Below, piece after piece: positions 7,901 through 14,353 of a stretch of DNA of 32,826 bases. The position numbers were made by a program, and so were the translations under genes. The number at the start of each line of letters is the position of its first letter. Within the stretch, counting starts at the first letter, position 1. The stretch is from Gammaproteobacteria bacterium (lineage in GTDB: Bacteria > Pseudomonadota > Gammaproteobacteria > Ga0077536): positions 1 to 32,826 of the forward strand of contig JADLGE010000045.1 in NCBI GenBank assembly GCA_020849475.1, given 5' to 3'. The notes beneath the pieces are model-generated. The model did no database searches. It saw only the letters and a list, made by a program, of their open reading frames with translations, and was not told where the DNA came from.

Positions 7901-8755
7901 ATGACGACCAGCACACCACAAGAGGCAACAATCCAGCGCCACGTAGAGGCGCTAGCCGAGCACGGCTACACCGTCATGGCAGGCGCCATCGAGCCTGACC
8001 TCATCACGGCCCTGCGCGGCGCGCTCGATGCGGTCGAGCGCGAACGCGGCGGTGGTTATGGACAGTCGCGCTTCGAAGGCTACCAGACGGTGCGCATCTA
8101 CAACCTTCTGAACCACGGCGAAGTGTTCTGGCAGGTGCCGCTGCACGACACAGTGTTAGCCGTTGCCGAGCGTGTGCTCGACCCCGAACTACTGCTCTCG
8201 TCATTGTCGTCCATCACGCTTGGCCCCGACCAGCAAGCCCAGCCCTTGCATGAGGACACCCAACAGATCCCCTTGCAAAGGCCGCGTCCGCCGATTGCGC
8301 TGAATGCCATGTGGGCCCTGAGTGAATTTACCGAGGCCAACGGCGCCACGCGCATCATTCCCGGCAGCCACCGTTACGATTCACCGCCGCCTTTCGGCGT
8401 GGAGTTGCCGACCGTACCGGCCGAGATGCCGGCCGGCAGCATCATGCTGTTTGACAGCCAGCTATGGCATGCGGGCGGCACCAACCGCACCAGCGCACGC
8501 CGCTATGCGCTGTCCTGCTATTACTGCGCGGGCTGGGTGCGGCAACAGGAAAATCAATTGCTGGGCATCGCACAAGAGACCGCCGCGCGCATGCCGCGCC
8601 GTCTGCAGGAGATGCTCGGTTACAGCGTGTGGCGCGGCCAATATGGCCATATCGACAATCACGACCCGATAGAACTGCTCGGCCGCGAGCGTTCTTCGCG
8701 CATGATCTGGGACGACGCGCGGGTGCAGGAATTGAGCGACGCGGCGTCGCGCTAA
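7901..8755 (+). CDS. Phytanoyl-CoA dioxygenase (PhyH) family protein
   Basis: The 284-residue protein is a non-haem Fe(II)/2-oxoglutarate-dependent oxygenase by family. The iron triad is visible as His117-x-Asp119 in PLHEDTQQ and His190 in LWHAGGTNRT, with an Arg near 201 (SARRYALS) placed to bind 2-oxoglutarate. The motif GATRIIPGSH is also typical. The substrate cannot be read from sequence; relatives hydroxylate acyl-CoAs, secondary metabolites or quorum-signal-like compounds. ATG 7901 is chosen because ggggag precedes it; the frame stays open 45 codons upstream but without family resemblance. The GFA-family gene follows on the same strand after 237 bp and may be co-expressed. Confidence 0.88.
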   Translation: MTTSTPQEATIQRHVEALAEHGYTVMAGAIEPDLITALRGALDAVERERGGGYGQSRFEGYQTVRIYNLLNHGEVFWQVPLHDTVLAVAERVLDPELLLSSLSSITLGPDQQAQPLHEDTQQIPLQRPRPPIALNAMWALSEFTEANGATRIIPGSHRYDSPPPFGVELPTVPAEMPAGSIMLFDSQLWHAGGTNRTSARRYALSCYYCAGWVRQQENQLLGIAQETAARMPRRLQEMLGYSVWRGQYGHIDNHDPIELLGRERSSRMIWDDARVQELSDAASR

Positions 8756-8992
8756 CGCGTTCCGATGCGCGGCAGGACCGCGGCTTGGCGATAAACAAGG
8801 CCGCGGACGGTGCCTTTCGCCTCGCGCTCGCCGCCGGCGACGGCGAACGGTGGATACGCTGAATTCGAACAGCACTGCCCCGTTGCCCGCCGTGCCGCTC
8901 GGCTGTGCTCCGGTGATGAGGCCGGGCGGTTTATCCTGCATGCCGAGCGACGCGCGGCGTCGATGAGCTACATCCTTTGCATCGAGGTAGAT

Positions 8993-9448
8993 ATGGACCA
9001 TCCCTACTCGGGCGGCTGTGCCTGCGGTGCCATCCGCTATTCATGCGCTGCCGAGCCGGCCTTCTCCTGGAACTGCCATTGCCGTGATTGTCAGCGCGCG
9101 AGCGGCACGGCGTTCTGTGCCGTGCTCTACGTGCCGCGCGCGGCGCTCAGCATTGCAGGGCAGGCCACTTACTACGAAGTGCGCGCCGAAAGCGGTCGCC
9201 GCGTCAGCCGCGGTTTTTGTCCCACCTGCGGCTCACCGCTGTTCATCCAGGCAGATCTGGTGCCCGACCTGCAGGGGCTGTGGGCTGCGAGTCTCGACCA
9301 GCCTGCCCGGTTCGAACCGCAGGTCGACGTGTGGGCTTCGCGTCGTCAGCCGTGGGATGCCATGACCCCCACGCTGCCGAAGATTGCCGAAGCGCCGACT
9401 GATGAAGAGTTTCACGCGCTGCTGGCGCAAGCCATGCAAAGGCGCTGA
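8993..9448 (+). CDS. GFA family zinc protein (glutathione-dependent formaldehyde-activating/CENP-V fold)
   Basis: The 151-residue protein carries the complete cysteine set of the family: Cys9 and Cys11 (GGCACGAIRY), Cys28, Cys30 and Cys33 (CHCRDCQ), and Cys76 and Cys79 (FCPTCGSP). These bind two zinc ions. The founding member was proposed to speed the reaction of formaldehyde with glutathione, but most relatives have no proven activity, so the link to aldehyde detoxification is tentative. It would fit a neighbourhood with an alcohol dehydrogenase. ATG 8993 is preferred because gaggt lies four bases before it and the family begins just ahead of the first CxC; an ATG ten codons upstream is the alternative. 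Confidence 0.9.
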   Translation: MDHPYSGGCACGAIRYSCAAEPAFSWNCHCRDCQRASGTAFCAVLYVPRAALSIAGQATYYEVRAESGRRVSRGFCPTCGSPLFIQADLVPDLQGLWAASLDQPARFEPQVDVWASRRQPWDAMTPTLPKIAEAPTDEEFHALLAQAMQRR

Positions 9449-9457
9449 GTCGCGGTT

Positions 9458-9494
9458 CCTGGCTGCGCCCGACCAGGGGTGAGGCGCAGCCAGG
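9458..9494 (+). terminator. Hairpin after the GFA gene, possible terminator
   Basis: Perfect 12-bp arms (cctggctgcgcc / ggcgcagccagg) enclose a 13-base loop, ten bases past the stop codon. Only ttgt follows, with no long T-run, so termination is plausible but not certain. Confidence 0.5.
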
Positions 9495-9531
9495 TTGTCG
9501 CTCAGGCCTGCGGTAATACGCGCTCGCAACG

Positions 9532-9717
9532 CTACGCCTTGAGGACCTGCGCGCCGAGGGCGGGCACGAACAGCAGCATGGCACCCGGCAGCGGCACCGG
9601 TTGCAGAAGCGCGCGGAGAAGTAATAGCGGGGCTATTGCGACGACAAGCAACGCCGCATGGCGGTTCGAGAGCAAACCAATTACGAAGATTCATTGCGGG
9701 ACAGCGCACTAGTTCAT
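9532..9717 (-). pseudogene. Possible broken small membrane-protein ORF
   Basis: A strong ribosome site (aaggaaggga) stands just before ATG 9717, but the frame meets TAG at codon 3 and TGA at codon 9. Beyond the second stop the same frame stays open for 52 codons to a TAG and encodes two hydrophobic stretches (AALLVVAIAPLLLLRALL and PGAMLLFVPALGA). This looks like the end of a small two-helix membrane protein whose start has decayed. Alternatives are a very short leader peptide followed by an ORF with a non-ATG start, or chance hydrophobicity in GC-rich DNA. I recognise no family. Confidence 0.35.
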
Positions 9718-9939
9718 GGTTCCCTTCCTTCTGTCTGTGGGTGTGGCGTTGATGAAGGCGACAGGCACTGTCCGTGCGTCAGGGATTCATTCCCGTTCCA
9801 AGTGCTTTGGGTCAATGTCGATACGTCGGGCATGCCGGGCCGGGCCGGCGAAAACCTGGAGCGTTTCGAGTTCGGAGGGGCCAGCCTAGCTCTGGTCAAA
9901 CGCCAATAGTGGGCTGTCCCCGACATTGAAAGGCACCGC

Positions 9940-10551
9940 TCACGGTTTGCGCGCAGGACGCCCCGCCGGCAATGCTCCATCGGCACGCGCCTTCAGATAG
10001 CGATACAACTGATCGACATGGGGCATGACATTGGGATTGCCCTTCCATGCCGGCATCGCGCCCACCTGGCCTTTGAAACCATTGGTCACCACTTCAACGA
10101 AGCGCGGATGATCGACCCGTTGATGAAAGCGGTCGAGAAGATTCGGTGCAAACGTCGAGCCCAAGGCGCTGCCGCCATGACAGACCTGACACTGCGCGGC
10201 GAAAGTTCGCCAGCCAACGTAGGTGTCTTTGTCGACCTGGCATTGTTCGGCGGCCGTGGCGCCGGTTTCACATTGCACCTCGTATGGGTGGCCGTCGTCA
10301 GCTGATGCCGCGGTGGGCGCCGTAGGTGCGGGTGGCGCAGCCGGCGTCTCGGTGGGTGGCGCGGTCGCTTGCGGCGCGGGCGTGGCAACGACACTTTCCT
10401 CTGGGGCGGCCGCGGGCGGCGCGGAATTTTCACTGGCCTGCGCTGTTGGGGTGGCAGAGCGGACTGTGGGTGCGACCGGCGCATCCCCGCCCGAGCAGGC
10501 CACCATCATCACGCCGAACGCGAGTGACAGAGAAATACGGAACATCTTCAT
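9940..10551 (-). CDS. Cytochrome c lipoprotein, probable electron acceptor of a PQQ alcohol dehydrogenase
   Basis: The 203-residue protein begins with a lipoprotein signal ending VMMVAC, so it should be anchored in the membrane facing the periplasm. A Pro/Ala-rich linker (about 25-85) joins the anchor to one cytochrome c domain with haem site C121-Q-V-C-H125 and probable axial Met166 (GAMPAW). The C-terminal pattern NVMPHVDQLYRYLKARADG followed by GRPARKP is characteristic of c-type cytochromes that serve PQQ alcohol dehydrogenases (PedF/XoxG-like). The dehydrogenase at 767-2632 is an obvious candidate partner, although the genes are 7 kb apart. Cys94 and Cys104 sit just before the domain and might form an extra disulfide. 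The ATG chosen starts the lipoprotein signal; the frame is open for 72 further codons upstream. Confidence 0.85.
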   Translation of the reverse strand: MKMFRISLSLAFGVMMVACSGGDAPVAPTVRSATPTAQASENSAPPAAAPEESVVATPAPQATAPPTETPAAPPAPTAPTAASADDGHPYEVQCETGATAAEQCQVDKDTYVGWRTFAAQCQVCHGGSALGSTFAPNLLDRFHQRVDHPRFVEVVTNGFKGQVGAMPAWKGNPNVMPHVDQLYRYLKARADGALPAGRPARKP

Positions 10552-10651
10552 GACGGCGGTCTCTGGATTGTGTGTCGTCGCGATTCTCGCAGGTCTACGA
10601 CACGCTGTCGGATGACGTTCGTCAAATTTTTCGCGACACCGACAAATCGGC

Positions 10652-10693
10652 GACCGACCACGGCTTCTCCGTGGAGAGAAACCGTGGTCGGTC
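10652..10693. repeat. Nested intergenic hairpin
   Basis: Twelve-base perfect arms (gaccgaccacgg / ccgtggtcggtc) enclose an 18-base loop that contains a second 5-bp hairpin (tctcc gt ggaga). It lies between the small secreted-protein gene and the cytochrome c gene, both read on the minus strand. There is no T-run. It could be a REP-like element, a processing site or an attenuator. Confidence 0.5.
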
Positions 10694-10735
10694 CACTGTT
10701 CTGTCTCTGGTTGAGCCGACACGCGCGCGCAGCCG

Positions 10736-11191
10736 TCACTGGCCGCCGTATTTCTTCTCCATTTCACGCGCCAGCGCCTCGGCGTCGGCGTCGGACATGT
10801 TCTGCATCTGTTCCATGGTCTTGCCGGTCACCGCCTGCAGCGCCGCGGCATTGCGTGGGTCGGCCATCGCTGCGGCGGCCTGTGCGGCGGCTTTCGATGC
10901 GTCGTCCATGGCGGACTGCTGGCGCTGCTGCATGAGTTGCATCAATTCGGCATCGCTCTTGCCCGCGGCCGTCGCACCGAGACTCTTGCGATAGCTGGCC
11001 ATGAGTTCGGCGTGCGCCTTGGCCTCGGCGGCGGCGCGCATCTGCTGCGCTTGGCGATCTGCGGCCGCCTGTTTGGCTTCCTCGGCCTGGCGCGCGGCCT
11101 GTTCCTGGGCTTCAAGCGCGGCGTCGTAGTCGGCGTGAACATTGGTGGTGGCCAACAGTGCGACGAGGATGAGGGCAGAGTGGCGGTGCAT
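10736..11191 (-). CDS. Small secreted Ala/Gln-rich helical protein, unknown function
   Basis: I recognise no family. The 151 residues start with a signal peptide (MHRHSALILVALLATTNVHA) and continue as a charged, Ala/Gln/Glu-rich helix (about 22-65) likely to form a coiled coil. A second helical part holds repeated MQ pairs and a run of Ala. There are no cysteines in the mature part and no membrane segment, so a soluble periplasmic protein is likely. The composition is skewed but codon phase and a clear signal peptide support a real gene. It precedes the cytochrome c lipoprotein gene on the same strand with 184 bp between, which include a nested hairpin. Confidence 0.72.
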   Translation of the reverse strand: MHRHSALILVALLATTNVHADYDAALEAQEQAARQAEEAKQAAADRQAQQMRAAAEAKAHAELMASYRKSLGATAAGKSDAELMQLMQQRQQSAMDDASKAAAQAAAAMADPRNAAALQAVTGKTMEQMQNMSDADAEALAREMEKKYGGQ

Positions 11192-11318
11192 GGCGTGTTC
11201 TCGATTGATGGAGTGTCCGTGAGTGTAGCGCGGTGCGCGCGCATGTATCGGGGCTCGTCACCGCCATCGGCGGATTTGTCAGCTAACGTAATGGAGGGGG
11301 AGCGGCTGTTCAGCAGGC

Positions 11319-11415
11319 GCATCGCTTCGCGATGCCCTGCGAACCCGGAACCTGGGTTCTTGTCCACATTACCAACACCAATAAACAAGAAGGCCACCCT
11401 TGCGGTGGCTTTCTT
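11319..11415 (-). repeat. Three-hairpin dispersed repeat, copy A
   Basis: Three hairpins follow one another: gcatcgc-ttc-gcgatgc (11319-11335), gaaccc-ggaacct-gggttc (11341-11359), and the terminator stem at 11387-11415. Copy B at the palindrome axis has the same three hairpins in the same order and near-identical sequence between them, with loops that differ (ttc versus tgttc; ggaacct versus ggaacgc). Stems kept while loops vary suggests the folded form matters. Confidence 0.75.
11383..11415 (-). terminator. Terminator of the PNPOx-DUF427-DCC-SDR operon
   Basis: On the minus strand a 12-bp stem (aagaaagccacc / ggtggccttctt, one G-T wobble) with loop gcaag is followed by gttt. It lies about 90 bp beyond the SDR stop and is also the first hairpin of the dispersed repeat. 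Confidence 0.75.
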
Positions 11416-11508
11416 GACTTCGAGGCGGCGGAAGTTGTTGTCCTCACCCCCCAACAACGGCAGATTTTCACCGGCAATTCGGCCTTACGGCGTGCGCGAG
11501 GCAGGCAG

Positions 11509-12258
11509 TCACCAGGGTATGGTCTGGGCGCGCCAGTCGAAGAATCCACCGCTGTCCGCTGCCGTGAGCGTATCGATGACCGCAAGCAGATGGCGGGCCG
11601 CTGTCGTCGGTGAGTGGACTGCCGCGCCCTTCGCGACGTAACGGGCGGAGAGCGCGGTGGCGACCGTGCCGGGATGCAGCGCGACACACACCGCCTCGGG
11701 GCATCGCCGCGCCACCTCGACCGCCGCGGTGCGTACCAGTTGATTGAGTGCCGCCTTGGACGCTCGGTAGCCGTACCAGCCACCGAGCCGGTTGTCGGCG
11801 ATGCTTCCCACCCGCGCTGACAGGGTCGCGAAGACCGCCTTACCGGTTCGCGGCATGCGCGGCAGCACGTGCTTCATGATCAGCGCGGGGCCGATCGCAT
11901 TGATGGCAAAACATCGCGCGAGCTTATCGCCGTCGATCTGCGCCACGCTTTTCTCCGGTCCCTGCACTTCGTCGTGGAGGAATCCGGTCGCATTGATCAC
12001 AAGGCGCAGCTCGCGCTGGCCGGCGGCGAGTATCGCGACGCGTTCGAGACTGGCCTCGTCCAGGAGATCGATGGATGGCGAGGAGCTGCGACTGAATGCC
12101 AGTACCTGTTCGAACCTTTGCGTGCCGCGCAGCGCTTCAACCAAGGCCCCGCCGATCCCGCCGTGGGCGCCGAACACCAGGGCGAGCCCGCCCGGTGGGA
12201 ATGATTCGAGTTCTATGCCGCTTGCCGCCTCGACTGCGGCTTCGAACTGCCCGGTCAC
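11509..12258 (-). CDS. SDR family NAD(P)-dependent oxidoreductase (C-factor-like)
   Basis: The 249-residue protein is a short-chain dehydrogenase of the C-factor/CsgA-like type. The nucleotide loop is GAHGGIG (Gly30, Gly34, Gly36), followed by NATG (89-92), the structural Asn120, and the catalytic Ser147, Tyr164 and Lys168 (YRASK). The substrate is unknown. The GTG start overlaps the stop of the DCC-family gene in GTGA, with aggag eight bases upstream, so the two are translationally coupled. The frame is open further upstream through the DCC gene, but that part is a shadow. A terminator follows, making this the last gene of the operon. Confidence 0.9.
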   Translation of the reverse strand: MTGQFEAAVEAASGIELESFPPGGLALVFGAHGGIGGALVEALRGTQRFEQVLAFSRSSSPSIDLLDEASLERVAILAAGQRELRLVINATGFLHDEVQGPEKSVAQIDGDKLARCFAINAIGPALIMKHVLPRMPRTGKAVFATLSARVGSIADNRLGGWYGYRASKAALNQLVRTAAVEVARRCPEAVCVALHPGTVATALSARYVAKGAAVHSPTTAARHLLAVIDTLTAADSGGFFDWRAQTIPW

Positions 12259-12665
12259 CTGCGCTTCTCCTGCTCGATGCTCGCCGATCGCGGCCGGGCC
12301 CCGCCGAGCAGGCGGGAGATGAGTGGCCGCAGCGGAAGAAATGCCCGATAGCCCCATTCCAGCGCCGCCAGAGCGCCTGGCCAGCGGGCCGCGCGCGCTG
12401 CCCAGCGCCACCCGGGCAACTGCGCCCAGACCTCGACGAATGCCGCGGCGCCGCTGAACACCCGTCCGTCATCGGCGCGGACATGGAAACGTTCCATCGC
12501 CTGCTCACGGGTGACGCCCTGCGGCGTCACGGCCCGTGGTTCGGAGACATCGACGAAACAGAAAGCACCGCCCTGATCCTGGCGACGGTAATAGCCGATT
12601 TCTGCCCGGCACAGGGGGCACGAACCGTCGAAATACACACTGGATGTCGAGTGTGTCGCGTCCAC
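12255..12665 (-). CDS. DCC family thiol-disulfide oxidoreductase-like protein (DUF393)
   Basis: The family is defined by a DxxCxxC motif at the N-terminus, seen here as YFDGSCPLCRAEI with Asp13, Cys16 and Cys19. It is presumed to have a thioredoxin-like fold and redox role, without a proven substrate. The motif FSGAAAFVEVWAQLPG and the C-terminal RPLISRLL segment are also typical. The start is uncertain: GTG at 12665 gives a family-sized 136-residue protein, whereas upstream ATG codons would add residues without resemblance. It overlaps the SDR gene by four bases and follows the DUF427 gene after a 236-bp gap with small hairpins. Confidence 0.82.
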   Translation of the reverse strand: MDATHSTSSVYFDGSCPLCRAEIGYYRRQDQGGAFCFVDVSEPRAVTPQGVTREQAMERFHVRADDGRVFSGAAAFVEVWAQLPGWRWAARAARWPGALAALEWGYRAFLPLRPLISRLLGGARPRSASIEQEKRR

Positions 12666-12901
12666 GGCTTTGTCCTGTCCAGGAGATGGTGATTGAAGCG
12701 GCACGTTGGTGTGACGAAGTGATCTCGAAGGGTGTTGTTGAACTACGCTGCCACTGACCGATTGGATCGTTTCCAGTCCCGCACTTGGGCGCAGCCCACC
12801 GCGCATGGATGGGCACGAAACCAAGCGCCGCTCGGTTGATGTAGCGCAGCGCCGGCTGCGCTGCCGGCCGCTTGCGCGGTGCAGGCGGGCGCGATATTCC
12901 A

Positions 12902-13456
12902 TCACCATGCCGCGCTGCCCGGCTCGCCCTTGAACGGGCCGACCAGTTCGGGGGTGATCCATCCCCCATAGAAGCCGCCGGGCTGGGCGCACACGCGGGC
13001 CCCGTCGACCGTGCATTCCAGTGCCGCCGGGTAGAGCGCGACGCACTGGGCCAGTAGTTCGGCGTCGGCCATCGGCTCGGGATAACTCCAGGCGATCGAC
13101 TCCAGACGGCGCGCACCGTCAATCAGACTCCAGTAGCGCGCCCGTCCCTTCCATTCGCACAGCGAAGTTCCGACCGCGAGCTCGAAATATTGCCGTGCAA
13201 CGTCGTCCCAGGGCAGATAGAAACTCGGCGGGTGCGAAGTTTCGAGCACGCACACGGCGCGGCGCGTAGACGCGATTTCGCGGCCGCCCCACATCACTCT
13301 GACTTCTCGTGAGTCGCGTACGAGACGCGGCGGGCGCGGGAAGTCCCACACCGAGATCTGCCCCGGCGCCGGCACTGCGGCGAACGGCGGTCGTGCCTGG
13401 CCGCACCAGCGCCACTTGAGTCGGGCGGCCATGGCCCAGTCGGGGAGCTCAGTCAT
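12902..13456 (-). CDS. DUF427 family protein
   Basis: The 184-residue protein has the signatures of DUF427 (PF04248): VWDFPRPPRL (36-45), a strand RVMWGGREIASTRRAVCVLE, then ETSHPPSFYLP (72-82) and CEWKGRARYW. These form a compact beta fold with a conserved polar pocket; the biochemical role is unknown. The start ATG at 13456 is chosen because the family begins just after it. An in-frame ATG 17 codons upstream is less likely. It lies 52 bp after the PNPOx-fold gene and is probably co-transcribed with it. Confidence 0.9.
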   Translation of the reverse strand: MTELPDWAMAARLKWRWCGQARPPFAAVPAPGQISVWDFPRPPRLVRDSREVRVMWGGREIASTRRAVCVLETSHPPSFYLPWDDVARQYFELAVGTSLCEWKGRARYWSLIDGARRLESIAWSYPEPMADAELLAQCVALYPAALECTVDGARVCAQPGGFYGGWITPELVGPFKGEPGSAAW

Positions 13457-13508
13457 ACATCGGCGCCCTTGCGACCGGTCGCCGCCGGCGACCAGGCCGG
13501 CGAGCACC

Positions 13509-14000
13509 TCATTGCGCGCCCGTCATACGACGCCGGAAATCCCAACTGGTGATACGCCGCGGTGCGATCTCGATCACCACCTCGGTCGCGATGCGAGAGA
13601 ACAGCCATTGCCTGAGGCCGGGATCGCGTCCCTCCAGATAGTGATCGATCATCTGTTCGAGCCACGCGCTCGCATCCTCTGGGACGATGTGGGCCTCACC
13701 GTGCCCGCTCAGGCCGAAATAGGGCGGTTGATTGACGGCCAGTTCGAAACCGACCCGGGCGTTGTGCCGCAGATGACGCGCAATCACGGCGCCCTGCTGG
13801 GTGCAACAGAAGATGCGGCCGGCGGCGTAACGAAACCACAGCGAAGTGATGTGCGGGAAGCCGTTGCTGTCCAGGGACGATACCCGTAGCGGCAGCTGTG
13901 CGCCGTGCAAGAATTCGGTCACCCGCGCGATGTTCCACGCGCTCTTGGGGCTCAGGACCGCCGCGAGCGCGGCGTCGGATGGGTGAGGGTCTGATTGCAT
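13509..14000 (-). CDS. Pyridoxamine 5'-phosphate oxidase-fold (PNPOx-like) flavin/cofactor-binding protein
   Basis: The 163-residue protein has the split beta-barrel pattern of the PNPOx superfamily: LPLRVSSLDSNGFPHITSLWFRY style strands (broken here into LRVSSLDSNG and PHITSLWFRY), then IFCCTQQGAVIARHLRHN, and the GHGEAHIV strand. Such proteins bind FMN, F420 or haem; which one cannot be told. The start at ATG 14000 is supported by tggag about six bases upstream; 51 codons upstream in frame have no resemblance. It is the first gene of the four-gene minus-strand operon and faces the RIO kinase gene across a 353-bp divergent region. Confidence 0.84.
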   Translation of the reverse strand: MQSDPHPSDAALAAVLSPKSAWNIARVTEFLHGAQLPLRVSSLDSNGFPHITSLWFRYAAGRIFCCTQQGAVIARHLRHNARVGFELAVNQPPYFGLSGHGEAHIVPEDASAWLEQMIDHYLEGRDPGLRQWLFSRIATEVVIEIAPRRITSWDFRRRMTGAQ

Positions 14001-14053
14001 GATCCGCTCCAGGATTGATTCGGTGCATTTAGGGAACAGCCGTTTCGACTCGG

Positions 14054-14081
14054 ACGATAGCAGGCACTCGTGCCGTGCCAA
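14054..14081 (-). promoter_or_regulatory. Candidate sigma-70 promoter of the PNPOx-like operon
   Basis: On the minus strand TTGGCA and TATCGT are separated by 16 bases. The -35 box matches five of six consensus bases and the -10 box four of six. The predicted start of transcription would leave a leader of roughly 45 bases before the ATG at 14000. Confidence 0.4.
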
Positions 14082-14169
14082 AGACGCCGCCGCACTTTCT
14101 CGCATCAACACCGTCGTCACACACCGGACTTCCATACAACATTCGAGGTGCACGAAGCGAGGTCTACTT

Positions 14170-14183
14170 CATCTGCGCAGATG
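14170..14183. promoter_or_regulatory. 14-bp perfect palindrome, possible operator
   Basis: catctgcgcagatg equals its own reverse complement and lies in the middle of the divergent region. The form suits a dimeric repressor site, but no regulator gene is nearby. Confidence 0.3.
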
Positions 14184-14353
14184 CAGGGGCCCACTGAACA
14201 GCTCTGCCGGAACGCGGGACGCCAGGCTCAGCACCGCTTTTGAGGAGAGTCAGCAAGCTGTTCCCGACCTGCCAGACAGGTGTGTCGGCGCGAGTCACTT
14301 ATCGCGACACAATGGCGCCGCAGATGTACGCCATGAGCTTATACTCGACGGAC

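Larger units (their letters stand above)
9449..9939. other. 491-bp intergenic region, convergent side
   Basis: It lies between the 3' ends of the GFA gene and the cytochrome c gene. It holds a 12-bp-stem hairpin (9458-9494), a possible broken small ORF on the minus strand (9532-9717) and, next to the cytochrome stop, the sequence ggggacagcccac (on the minus strand, 9909-9921). That sequence resembles one arm of the terminator at 4607-4639. Overlapping frames of 77-158 codons on both strands look like chance in GC-rich DNA. Confidence 0.6.
11192..11508. other. 317-bp intergenic region with a three-hairpin repeat
   Basis: It separates the SDR gene from the small secreted-protein gene; both are on the minus strand. 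The part next to the SDR gene holds its terminator and a structured repeat (11319-11415). The remaining bases before the ATG at 11191 should hold the promoter of the secreted-protein gene, but no convincing -35/-10 pair stands out. Confidence 0.6.
14001..14353. other. 353-bp divergent control region between PNPOx-like and RIO kinase genes
   Basis: No gene is evident. It contains a candidate promoter for the minus-strand operon (14054-14081), a 14-bp perfect palindrome (14170-14183) and a TATACT box (14340-14345) only eight bases before the kinase ATG. Short frames across it lack family resemblance. Confidence 0.6.

Noticed and set aside
9714..9986. 90-codon minus-strand frame overlapping the end of the cytochrome gene
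   Set aside because: It overlaps the real gene out of frame, with no ribosome site or recognisable domain.
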